A stretch of 64,000 bases of DNA from NCBI RefSeq assembly GCF_030272615.1, contig NC_081411.1, positions 212,839,744 through 212,903,743 on the forward strand, in the 5' to 3' direction. This document shows positions 12,931 to 22,780 of this stretch, piece after piece (within the stretch, counting starts at the first letter, position 1; every line of letters begins with the position of its first letter). The position numbers were made by a program, and so were the translations under genes. Origin of the DNA: Cryptomeria japonica (taxonomy: Eukaryota > Streptophyta > Pinopsida > Cupressales > Cupressaceae). The notes beneath the pieces are model-generated. The model was not told the origin of the DNA. It saw only the letters and a list, made by a program, of their open reading frames with translations, and searched no databases.

Positions 12931-13776
12931 GCGTGGGGAATTAAGTCAAGGATAGATAAGGAGGAAAGAAAAATCCCTTCAGGACAGAAAATAAAAAATC
13001 CTCCTTAGGCATGGAAATTCACCCAAATGTTGAAGAAATTTCAAGGCAATGGCAAAATTGGTCAAGAGAGAATTTTCTCTCTCCTAAGATCTGGAACTCA
13101 AATTTGAAAAAATTCCTAAAAGATAGGAAATGTCAAAAATTTATGAAAAAATCTCCATTGGAACAAGATGAATTCAAAAAGAACAAAAAAAATTCTTCCT
13201 GGACAAAATTTTCTCTCTCCAAAAATTCAGATGATCACAAAATCTTTCCAAGTGGATAAAACAATAAAATTCGTTAAGGAAAGAAAAATCTTTCGAAATT
13301 TCCTTTGAAAATTTAAAATGGAAAGATTCTTGTAAAGGACGAGTTGGTCACATGCAAAGAGAATATTCCATATTAATGAAGCACAACCCAAAAAATTATG
13401 GAAGTTCCTATGACAACGGGGTCCATTTGCATGGTGAGAATCTATTGAGTACATGAAGGCATAGTGGCGCATGCATGGCTGGAATATTTGACCAAGTGGT
13501 GGCTAGGTCAACACATGCTGGAGTAGTGGAGCATCTTTTTGCATGTAGCCGTTGCATTTAGGAGATGATGGTGCATTTATGGCATCATGGGCAATTTTGC
13601 ATGGAGGGACATTTATTACATTTATGATGTATTGGGTAGATTTGATGGAAAATTGTACATTTAATGCACAAGTGGACGCCATTTTGGGCATGTAGGAATT
13701 TATTGTTAGTGGGTAGAATGGGCATTTAATGAATATTCCTACCTTGTTGCATCATGTGTGTGGAATCTTTTAGGGC

Positions 13777-13830
13777 AAACCCTAATTAGGATTTTGCATG
13801 TACTCATGGCTTGAGGCCTATATAAGGGGT
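13777..13830 (+). promoter_or_regulatory. LTR core promoter of H: double telo-box and TATA box
   Basis: CAAACCCTAATTAGGATTTT (from 13776) is a near-palindromic pair of telo-box motifs (AAACCCTA). TATATAAG follows at 13819-13826. Equivalent boxes occur in E (49267/49349), F (54901/54983) and G (56077/56158). About 0.8 kb separates the TATA box from the LTR end in all four, once the hAT in G is removed. Confidence 0.6.
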
Positions 13831-14776
13831 GACCCCATCATTTGTAAAGCAGGGAGATTTGTATGAAATTGTTGCGATAAGTTTTTGAGATAATAATAGT
13901 GATGCATTGTTCTCTTATGGTCTTCACTTAAGTTATCTTTCAAAACTTGCATGGTTTCACCTTCCTCACTTAGAGTAGTAGAGTAGTGCTTTGATTTCAA
14001 TGGAGAATGTAATGGTGTTTGATGAATTTCCACAACTCATACATTTTGCATCTTGTCGATAATAAGTTGCAATGTACAGTTACCCTGAGCCACTAAATTT
14101 GTGCTAAGTTCGATTGAGGATAGTCGTTTGGATTGCGCTGTTTTGGGTATTCAAATGCACTTTCTCGATGTGAAAGTCCTTCAACATCCTTGGAACATTG
14201 CACCAGTTCTTGTGGAGTTGTAGTTAATCTTGGCAAAGTAGAATTTGGTTTATTTGGAATTCGTCCATTAGAGCATTATTTATTGATATAACTGCCCTTA
14301 GGAGTAGATTTAGATCCTTCTAACCCTTTCCCCTTTAATTTTAGTCCATTCCAGTTTAGTTCATTCGAAGTAGAAGCATCACAAAATTGCTGTATCCGAT
14401 GAAGTTCCAACCACAACAAAGAAGTGAAAGAACGATCCAAACATAAGCCCCCTTGGATCACCGACATATCACATCAAGCCAACTAAGTCACATCCATTGC
14501 ATAATCGGTACCTTGGAGTCAATTGTTTGAACTTATTGCAATCTTAGCATACAATTGAACTTTGATCAAGAGAGAGTAAAGTGACCATTGGAAAACTTTA
14601 TTCTGTGTTGCACGTGGTCACAAAACGCATGTCAACAATTCTCTTCTCCCTTTTATATCTCATGTTTGAGGGAGTCACAACTTTTCATTTCATGTCTTTT
14701 GACCATTCATTAACTTAGTTAATTTTATTATTATTTATTATTAAATTTTATTTCAAAGTGAGGACATTACAGTACG

Positions 14777-16250
14777 ATAATTGTATTTTTAGATTTCTTG
14801 TGGAGTTTTGATTTAGTTGAAGCACAGAAAATACACTAATCTTTTACAATATAATTTATATTTTAGCCTAAGAATAAAAGATAGTTTTGATTTAGTATCT
14901 TGGTGCTATTGATAAAGTGATTGATTTTTGCCTTATCACTGCTTTAGTTAGGAGGTTGGAGTGGATCCACCTCTTGACTTATAACAATTATTTCCTAGAC
15001 ATCATTGATTATAAAATTTAGTTAAATTCATCATGAAGTCTTTCAGCTTCCATAAATGTGTCCCATGATCACGGAATGAAGTTGTTTCATTTAATACCTT
15101 TTATATTTGAGATAAGCCTGGATAGTATACAAAGTATGCACAGTAAGTGCTAATCTTCTAGTTTATAAATTATAAACTGTTAGTTTCACATAAAACAGTA
15201 GTCTTAAGTAGGGAGTTGGTGAGAAAGACCCAGCAGAAACTTATAAGATTAACAAAGATACAAATTGAAATAATCAAAGAATGCCAATTGTGTGAGAAAA
15301 GCAATTGAGGTTTACTGTAGGAAAGTGTTTTATAGTATCCCGAGTTAAAATTGGGCAGGCTCAACTATGAAGAGAGACACAAATGTTTTTCGAGGAATTC
15401 TTTATTGTTTCCCACAAGCATTCACCATGTAAGTAATATACAATGAGACAACCAGGTGATCACCAAGATGGGATGATATTGGTACTAGAAGATATTTTCT
15501 AGATGGTTTACTTGTAAGACTTTCAATGTATTTCTGACATGATAGAAACCTTGGTAGCTGCCTCATATGTGCTGGAAATCAATCATCCAACTGACTCAAT
15601 ACAATGGCTAGGAGTATTGCTAATCAACGACTTATGGTATAACTAATCAACTACTCATAGCATAGTTGTATCATTGCTTACATAAAATCTCATCACAAAA
15701 TATTGTTGATCCCTCCCTTGGTGATACATTGATTGGTTCATATTTATTACTTTTATTTGTTGATTCACCTTAGGTGTTTTGTTTATCACCAAGGTATGCT
15801 CACCACTAAATCATTCTTCAAATAGAGAAAGATATAAAGCTCACTTTGTGAACTTTTAGGACATCATATGAGGACAATAGGTGGAAGAAATTTGAACATA
15901 ATGATGAATGACTAGGGACGATATGAGAATGCTTATGAGGAGGGAAAATATGGAAGCAAGGATCTATGACATATCTTGACAAGAATTCTCAAAGAAGCTC
16001 TCCCGAATCCTGATTATGGGAGGTTAATGTGTGATCAAGTCCTTGATAAAACAAAATGTATTGAAGTGAAGTCATTTAAGGTGTATACAGCATTGGGCTG
16101 GAGCATGTCTGAGAATGGTAGGATTGGGCTTTGGGACTTGTGGCACAAATAGGCAGCCAATATGATTATGAATGATCTATTATTTTTCAAGGAGACAAGG
16201 TTGATAAGATGGAAGACAAAGGAGGCTAGGTAGTGTTGATTGATTAAGAG
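14777..16250. other. intergenic DNA, no recognised feature
   Basis: AT-rich sequence with scattered stops on both strands. Element A inserts at its right end (16251). The sequence on the other side of A resumes at 22269, so this is older host or decayed element DNA. Confidence 0.4.
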
Positions 16251-16255
16251 GAGGA

Positions 16256-17008
16256 CGATAGTTTTACTTTCAGATTAACAATAAACTCAGAAAATAGATT
16301 TTTCTGTTAGGGTTTTCAACTTAGTGAATGACAGAGAGCAAACAAAATAGATGAAAATGAGACAAGACAACATTACCTTGGGAAAACCTCCTAGGAAGAA
16401 AAATCCAGCAAGAAGAGATCCTCAGTTCTGATAATGAATTATGCAATATTCTGACTACAACACTTATCTCTTTAGGAGGTTTGATATGGCCACACTTTAG
16501 GGCTGATGTAGATGACTAATCAGTATCAGGTCTGCACCTCAGATTTGCACTTTTGTCTTCATCAACCAGTAACCTGGTTTGCACTTTTGATGCCTTATCC
16601 TTGACAGTAGTTCGCACCTTTCACTGGAGATATTCACACCTAAAGTTTACACCTTGGCAGCAGATGTAGTTCGCATTCATGCACAACAGATAACTGACTA
16701 TTTTCGCTTCAACTTGAGAGCTAATTCGCATGATGTGAGGAAAGATATGATTTTTTAATGAGGTCAAGTAGTTGTTCATTTATATGTGGCAAGGGGACCT
16801 ACTTGAGGTCGGCTTGGCGCTAATTCCTTTTATTTATTTTATCCCTTTTGTGCGATATGACTTTTGGTTTATAGGGTCGGCCCTATTAGAGGGAACACGT
16901 TTCCCTTAGAGTGGCGTGTGAGAGGGGAGAGAAGGGCCCAAACCTTGGCGGATTCCAATGTTGCCTTAAGGCAATTGGAATCCGCATCCTACCTAGTTAC
17001 AATCAACA
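16256..17008 (-). repeat. 3' LTR of element A (753 bp)
   Basis: It ends on the plus strand with TTACAATCAACA, identical to the other LTR. Its inner side abuts the polypurine tract. Its outer terminus reads CGATAG instead of TGTTAG, a degraded end. Compared with the 5' LTR it lacks a 61-bp internal duplication. Confidence 0.93.
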
Positions 17009-17032
17009 CTCCCTCTTAACTAGGGAGGAAAT

Positions 17033-17318
17033 AATTACATAATCAGAATATCATAATCTTCCATCTTGCACACAAGCAAATAATGGATTACATAATCAGA
17101 ATGTTGTAGTCTTCCATCTTGCACACAAACATAGATTGGAATTACATAACATAGTCTTCCATCTTGCACACAAGCATAGAATGGATCCACCTTACATTGC
17201 CCACAGAGGGTGGAGAGGATCTTTTCTACCATCTTACATTACCTGCAGAGGATGGTTACATTTGCTCTTCTCTCTGAGAAGAATACCACCTTGCATTGCC
17301 CGTAGAGGGTGGTTGATA
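17033..17318. repeat. 54-bp repeats and short hairpin repeats before the 3' LTR of A
   Basis: ATTACATAATCAGAAT...TCTTCCATCTTGCACACAA recurs at 17034, 17087 and 17141 (period ~54 bp). Next come three ~27-bp units of the form CCACCTTxCATTGCCC...GGTGG near 17188, 17231 and 17287. Each of these can fold through CCACC/GGTGG. They occupy the untranslated stretch between the RNase H stop and the polypurine tract. Confidence 0.7.
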
Positions 17319-17330
17319 CAATACAATGTA

Positions 17331-17850
17331 TCACTGAGGTTCAGACTCCTTCTCAACCAATGTTTCATTTTCCACAACACCAAGTTTGTCTCTGAAGTAC
17401 ACAAACTTCACTCTCGACAGGGGTTTGGTAAGAATATTTGCTATTTGATCATCAATACTGACATACTTCAGCTGAATGGCGCCTCTTTGCACCATATCTC
17501 GAATGAAGTGATAATGAGTCTCCACATGTTTTGACCTGTCATGAAACACCAGATTGACATACATCTTTATACAACTCTGATTATCACAATGAATAACTGT
17601 AGATTCCCAAGGTTGTTGTCCAAACAACCCAACAAGGAGCTTATGAAGCCACACCGCTTCTCTAGAAGTAACACTTGCTGCAATGTACTTAGCTTCAGCT
17701 GTACTTAGTGCTACTGAGGACTGTTTTCTGCAAGCCCGAGAGATCACTGCAGATCCTAAGCTGAAACAAATGCCAGAAGTGCTTTTCCTGTCCTTGACAC
17801 TTCCTGCTCAATCTGCATCTGAGTAACCTTCCAAGGTTATTGAAGTGTTA
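17331..17850 (-). pseudogene. element A RNase H
   Basis: The frame 17747-17331 (138 codons) contains SVALSTAEAKYIAAS, AVWLHKLL, VIHCDNQSCI and KHVETHYHFIRD. These are the usual Copia RNase H landmarks, including the catalytic Glu of STAEAKY and the Asp of CDNQS. It is separated by a stop near 17807 from the upstream YSDAD segment, which starts the domain and carries the first catalytic Asp. It removes RNA from the RNA-DNA hybrid during reverse transcription. Confidence 0.9.
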
Positions 17851-19339
17851 AGTGGATACTTCAGCCCATAACCAACTGTGCCTCGCAAGTATCTTAGGAT
17901 GTGCTTGGCTGCAACAATATGAACATGTTTAGGCATGCTCATGAACTGGCTGAGAGCATTCACTGCATAACATATATCTGGTCTAGTGTTAACTAGATAC
18001 ATCAGGGATCCAATCAATTGTCTGTACTCAGATGGATCTGCAAAATCAGAGTTAACTGCAGAAACACTCAACTTCTTTAAGTTAGATTCCATAGGAGTAG
18101 ACATGGGTTTACAATCCATCATTCTAAATCTTTTCAAGATATCAATAGAATACTTTCCTTGACTTAAGAAAATTTCGTTAGATCTTTGCCATATTTCTAG
18201 TCCTAGAAAATAATGCATTAGACCTAAATCTTTCATTTCAAATTCTGAAGCTAATTCTTTCTTACATCTAATGATAAGCTCATCTTTACCAGTAAGAAAT
18301 AAATCATTCACATATAGAACCAGAATTAGCATTTCATCATTGGATATTTTGAAGTAAATGTTAGAATCAGCATCATTTTTACAAAATCCTAAACTTAACA
18401 AGTATTTATCAATTCTTTCATACCAAGCACGAGAGGCCTGTTTGAGGCCATATAGAACTTTCTTCAATCTGCACACATGAGTATCTCTTTCATGATCTCA
18501 TAACCCTCAGGTTGTTCAATATAGACTTCTTCCTCAATGACACCATTAAGGAAGGCAGTCTTAACATACATTTGATGTAGCTTCCAACCTCTAGCTGCAG
18601 CAATAGCTATTATAGTTCTAATAGAGGTATATCTAGCAACAGGAGCAAATGTTTCTTCATAATCTATGCCTTCCTTTTGAGAAAAACCATGAGCTACAAA
18701 TCTAGCTTTATATTTTTCAATACTACCATCAACATTATGTTTAATTTTAAATAACCATGTAGAGGAAACAACAGATTTACCTTTGGGTCTAGGCACTATG
18801 TCCCAAACATCATTCTTGATGATTGACTGATATTCTTCATCCATAGCAAGCTTCCAGGCATGATGGTTCAAGCCTTCTTCAACATTGCATGGCTCAGACT
18901 CAATGAGATTGCTCATCAATGCAACATAGTTGGAGAATACTTGAGGTCTCTTGCTTTCTCTGAAGGTGCCACTGGGAGCTGCAAATCTTTCAGCTTCTTG
19001 AATGGTGTTTCTCACCCAAAGTGGCCTCTTTTTGCTAACAACAATGTCACTAGGTATATCAGTGGGATTCATAGGCTCAGGTGAGTCATTATGCTCTTCT
19101 TGAGGTGGAGGCTCAACAGACTCCCTCTGAATCTCAAGGTTAGAATCAATATTCATATCTTGATTATTATTAACCTCATCAACAACAAGTGAACCTTTTG
19201 ATTTCTTAAAAGCAATATCTTCTTCAAACGTAACATCCCTACTTACCTCAACATACCTTTGACCTGAAATGTAAATCCCGAAGGCTTTGGAAGATTCACT
19301 GTATCCAACTAGCATTCCCTTCTTTTCTGAAGGCTCCAA
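17808..19339 (-). pseudogene. element A reverse transcriptase, with altered YVDD motif
   Basis: Two overlapping frames (19339-18464 and 18476-17808) carry the Copia RT. The first has a linker region, then WKLAMDEEYQSIIKNDVW, KYKARFVAHGFSQKEGIDYEETFAPVAR and TAFLNGVIEEEVYIEQPEG. The second has VLYGLKQASRAWYERIDKYL and LVLYVNDLFLTG, followed by PDICYAVNALSQFM. The active-site box reads YVND instead of YVDD, so one catalytic aspartate is replaced. A frameshift sits near 18470, between the two fingers/palm halves. Both changes point to a dead enzyme. Confidence 0.92.
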
Positions 19340-19345
19340 CTTAGT

Positions 19346-19960
19346 TCACTTTTCTTTAGGCACACAAACATATACAGGACTTCCAAAAATTCTCAAGTGG
19401 CTGATGTTTGTTTTGGATCCTGAGAAGGCTTCTTCAGAAGTCATATTCTTTAGAACACGGTGGGGACATCTATTCTGAATATAGACTGCTGTTCTAGAAG
19501 CCTCAACCCAAAGAAAAGTCTGCAAGTTTTGATCATGGATCATAGCCTTTGCAGCCTCAACAATAGTCCTATTCTTTCTTTCAACTCCATTTTGTTGAGG
19601 ATTGTAGGGAACACATAACTTCCTCTTAATTCCTGACTCGATACAAAAGTCATAAAAAGTGTCAGAGGTATACTCACCTCCATTGTCAGACCTTAAACAT
19701 TTAATTCTTTTACCATAAATGTTTTCAGCCAACGCCTTAAATTCTTTAAATCTACTTAAGACTTCATCAGATTCTTTAGTCTTTAAGAAATAAATCCAAG
19801 TTTTCCTAGAGAAATCATCTATGAAGATTACATAGTAGAGACATCCACTAGGAGAAGCTATGGACATAGGTCCACATAAATCAGAATGAAAAGTTCTAAT
19901 TTTTCTTTAGCTCTACTTTCACTTCTATGAAAAGAACTTTTAACATTTTTACCCATAGCA
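19346..19960 (-). pseudogene. element A integrase core
   Basis: The frame 19867-19346 has FIDDFSRKTWIYFLKTK, CLRSDNGGEYTS and PYNPQQNGVERKNRTIVEA. The catalytic triad is visible as D17, D61 and E97 of this frame, with 35 residues between D61 and E97 (the D,D35E spacing). The C-terminal part continues with FGSPVYVCVPKEK and stops at 19346, just before the next frame begins. It inserts the cDNA copy into the genome in intact elements. Confidence 0.92.
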
Positions 19961-20385
19961 CAACCTTTACAAGTATCATCATGAAATTGACTGAGTTTAG
20001 GCATACCTTTAACTATCCTTCCGAGGGAAGAAAGAGCTTGAAAATGTAAGTGTCCAAGCCTTCAATGCCATAGCTCACAGGATTCAGGGTCCTCATTAAT
20101 GAGGGCTTGAATAGGGTTAGTGGAGAGCTTATACAAACTATCATATCTATTTCCAATAACACGAGAATATTTAAAACTAGATTTCTTAGGCCAAGCAGGT
20201 ACTTTACCCTCAGAAAATGCTACTTGATAACCTTTATCTTCTAGAGCGGAAATAGAAATTAAGTTTATTTTAATTTCAGGAACAAATAAGATATCACTAA
20301 GGTGAAGTGAAATACCAGAATTTAAATTTAAAGAGGTAGTGCCAGAACCTCTTACCGAATATCGAGCATCATCACCAATTACCAC
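19961..20385 (-). pseudogene. element A gag-pre-integrase region
   Basis: The frame 20385-20062 reads through SGISLHLSDILFVPEIKINLISISALEDKGY and ends with CELWH. The usual partner sequence RLGHLHFQAL follows after a stop at about 20061. This His-containing segment precedes the integrase core in Copia polyproteins. It is broken by the stop. Confidence 0.85.
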
Positions 20386-20403
20386 ATGTAGACTGGTATC
20401 CTT

Positions 20404-21356
20404 TTATACTAAGTTTGAAAGATGCTCACGATAGCCTGTGATGTGTCTGGAAGCACCACTGTCAATCAGCCATGTGTTACTATCTGAGGGTATGCTGCTT
20501 GACAAGGCAGAAATGAATAAGAAGTCTTCATTTTGTTTTGAGACTTCATTTAGGTTGGCTTCCCTTTGCGATGGTTCATTCTGACATTCTTTAGCATAGT
20601 GACCATATTTGTCACATCTAAAACATCGAACACGAGAGAGATCTCTTGGCTTCTTCCAAGAATTCTGAGAGTTGGGTGGTCTGAATTCTCTATTCCTCTT
20701 AGGATTATTCTTCTTCCAATTATCACCTTTCTTGCATTGGGTTGCAAGCATATGCTGATCATCCACTTGAGGACTCTTGAGTTTTCCTCTTGTGGCAAGG
20801 CAAGATTCCTCATGAAGGCAATCGTTCCGAAGACGATCAAAGGTTGGGAATTCAGATCTCCCACTTATGGATTGAATGAAGGAATCCCATGAATCTGGGA
20901 GACCATTCAATGAGATCATGACAATGTCCTTGTCTTCTATGTTATGACCAATTGAGCCTAGTTGATCCTTTAGTTCAGAGATCTTCATGAAGTAAGACAT
21001 AATTGAATCTTCTTTTGCCATTTTAATGTGAAGTAATTGTTGCCTTAATGCAATTGCTCTACTGAGGTTATTGATCTCATAAATACCTTCTAGATGTTTG
21101 ATATCTCTCTAGCTGTAGTGAATTTGAAGATAGAGGTGACAAGGTGATCTCTGACTGAGTCAATGATGAGCTTTCTGGCTTTGAGGGCATTCCTTTTAAA
21201 CTGCTTTAGTTCTTCTTGATCTGTGGGCACAGTCAACTCTTTGTCTTGCACAAACTGAAGGAGATCATCTTCCTCAAGAGCAAGTAGGATGTGAACCTTC
21301 CAGGCAGCAAAGTTAAGTGCCCCTTCGAGCCTATCTTCAACTTTCAGCCCTGTCAT
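20404..21356 (-). pseudogene. element A gag and aspartic protease
   Basis: The N-terminal gag frame 21356-21090 begins MTGLKVEDRLEGALNF. A stop separates it from 21021-20404, which continues MAKEDSIMSYFMKISELKDQ. The second frame has a CCHC zinc knuckle (CFRCDKYGHYAKEC, residues 133-146), then the protease site TWLIDSGASRHITG (DSG at 187-189). Gag packages the RNA and the protease processes the polyprotein. The gag is most like that of element C, which begins MVNSVRFEDRLEGASNF. Confidence 0.93.
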
Positions 21357-21437
21357 TGTCCTGGCTGAAAATGAAACAATAAACTGGAAATAAAAGACTA
21401 CTGAAATCTGAAAGTTAATATATATATATAACCTAGG

Positions 21438-21449
21438 GCTCTGATACCA
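21438..21449 (-). other. primer-binding site of element A
   Basis: The minus strand reads TGGTATCAGAGC directly after the 5' LTR. This is complementary to the 3' end of plant initiator methionine tRNA, the standard Copia primer. Confidence 0.95.
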
Positions 21450-22263
21450 TGTTAGTTTTACTTTTAGATTAACAATAAATTCAGAAAATAGATTTTTCTG
21501 TTAGGGTTTTCAACTTAGTGAATGACAGAGAGCAAACAAAATAGATGAAAATGAGACAAGACAACATTACCCTGGGAAAACCTCCTAGGAAGAAAAACCC
21601 GGCAAGAAGAGATCCTCAGATCTGATTATGAATTATGCAATATTCTGATTACAACACTTATCTCTTTAGGAGGTCTGATATGGCCACACTTTAGGGCTGA
21701 TGTAGATGACTAATCAGTATCAGGTCTGCACCTCAGATCTGCACTTTTGTCTTCATCAACTAGTAACCTGGTCTGCACTTTTGACGCCTTATTCTTGGCA
21801 ACAGTTCGCACCTTTCACTGGAGATATTCACACCTAAAGTCTACACCTTGGCAGCAGATGTAGTTCGCATTCATGCACAACAGAGAACTGACTATTTTCT
21901 CTTCAACTTGAGAGCTAATTCGCATGATGTGAGGAAAGATATGATCTGTTAATGAGGTCAAGTAGTTGTTCATTTATATGTGGCAAGGGGACCTATTTGA
22001 GGTCGGCTTTGCGCTAATTCCTTTTATTTATTTTATCCCTTTTGTGCGATATGACTTTTGGTTTATAGGGTCGGCCCTATTAGAGGGAACACGTTTCCCT
22101 TAGAGTGGCGTGTGTCTTTTGAGTTATAGGGTCGGCCCTATTAGAGGGAACACATTTCCCTTAGAGTGGTGTGTGAGAGGGGAGAGAAGGGCCCAACCCT
22201 TGGCGGATTCCAATGTTGCCTTATGGCAATTGGAATCCGCATCCTACCTAGTTACAATCAACA
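21450..22263 (-). repeat. 5' LTR of element A (814 bp) with internal 61-bp duplication
   Basis: It starts TGTTAG and ends ATCAACA on the plus strand. Relative to the 3' LTR it has a tandem copy of a 61-bp block (22055-22115 and 22116-22176), containing TATAGGGTCGGCCCTATTAG. That accounts exactly for the length difference of the two LTRs. Confidence 0.93.
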
Positions 22264-22425
22264 GAGGATATTGTGAAGGCCATTGACAATACCCTGGAGA
22301 TAGCAAGCTCTCCACCTTTGGGGGATACGTAGAAGTTGTTAAAGTTCATAAATAAGAGTTACCAAGATCTTGCACAACATTTTAACACATGCATTATAGT
22401 TCAGATGGTAAATGGACATAGTGAC

Positions 22426-22768
22426 TATTAGAGTAAATTAGTACTCTAGGTCATAAGCTTACTTAGGTCATGTTCCTTTTGATGTCTCAAGTCTTGGGAT
22501 GAGGACACGTCATGATCTAGAATCATTCTCACCTAGGCTTTCTAGGGTTGCTTTTTCTATTTATAGGTTTTTTATTTCCTTTATAAGGATTTATTGTATC
22601 ATTATTTTCTCATTCACATATTCATATATTTAGGTATTCAAATGCATAATCAATATGATTCATCTTTCAGGATCACTTTGGCCTTTTTAGCCTAGTTCTC
22701 TCTGTGTGATAGGCGTTTGATTGTAGGTGATCCTTAGGAGTCGTGGGGTTGATGGATCAACTTTAATA
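22426..22768 (+). repeat. left LTR of J (343 bp)
   Basis: It aligns with 26214-26433 and 27611-27763, sharing TAAATTAG, CACCTAGG, TTTCTAGGGTTG, TTTCCTTTATAAGGAT, GATCACTTTGGCC and GGTGATCCTTAGGAG. Its first bases TATTAG replace the TGTTAG of the other copy. TTTATAAGG at 22576-22584 is a likely TATA box. Confidence 0.87.
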
Positions 22769-22780
22769 CGGTATCACAGC

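Larger units (their letters stand above)
11527..14637 (+). mobile_element. long solo LTR H (3.1 kb) of the TGTTGTGAC family
   Basis: It begins TGTTGTGACCTAATCACAC, with a C-rich stretch and AAATGGGGACCCCT. It ends in TTTATTCTGTGTTG...CATGTCAACA. Flanks are GTTCT (11522-11526) and ATTCT (14638-14642), a one-mismatch duplication. The same start and end occur in E, F and G. Between them lie an ~85-bp repeat array (12321-12900), a palindromic AAACCCTAATTAGG box (13777) and a TATATAAG box (13819). There is no internal domain or protein-coding frame. The 3' 800 bp closely follow G at 56300-56760. It sits inside LTR N. Confidence 0.75.
10692..14771. mobile_element. solo LTR N (~0.96 kb), split by solo LTR H
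   Basis: The start is TGTAATGTTCCC and the end is GAGGACATTACA. Flanking pentamers are GTATG (10687-10691) and GTACG (14772-14776), a duplication with one mismatch. Removing the 3.1-kb insertion H and its duplicated site leaves about 964 bp. TG...CA ends of this TGTAA/TTACA type are common in Ty3/Gypsy LTRs. No internal domain is present, so this is a solo LTR, the usual product of LTR-LTR recombination. Around 11310-11460 and again at 14655 a ~75-bp subrepeat (GAGGGAGxGTCACAxCT...) is visible. Confidence 0.7.
16256..22263 (-). mobile_element. Copia LTR retrotransposon A (6.0 kb, both LTRs)
   Basis: LTRs lie at 16256-17008 (3' LTR) and 21450-22263 (5' LTR). They are bounded by a perfect GAGGA duplication at 16251-16255 and 22264-22268. 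On the minus strand the 5' LTR is followed at once by TGGTATCAGAGC (21438-21449), the initiator-Met tRNA primer site. The 3' LTR is preceded by AAGAGGGAG (17009-17017). The order gag, protease, integrase, reverse transcriptase, RNase H is that of Ty1/Copia. Several stops and frameshifts break the single gag-pol frame, and the LTRs differ at many positions, so the copy is old and inactive. Its gag is most like that of element C. Confidence 0.95.
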
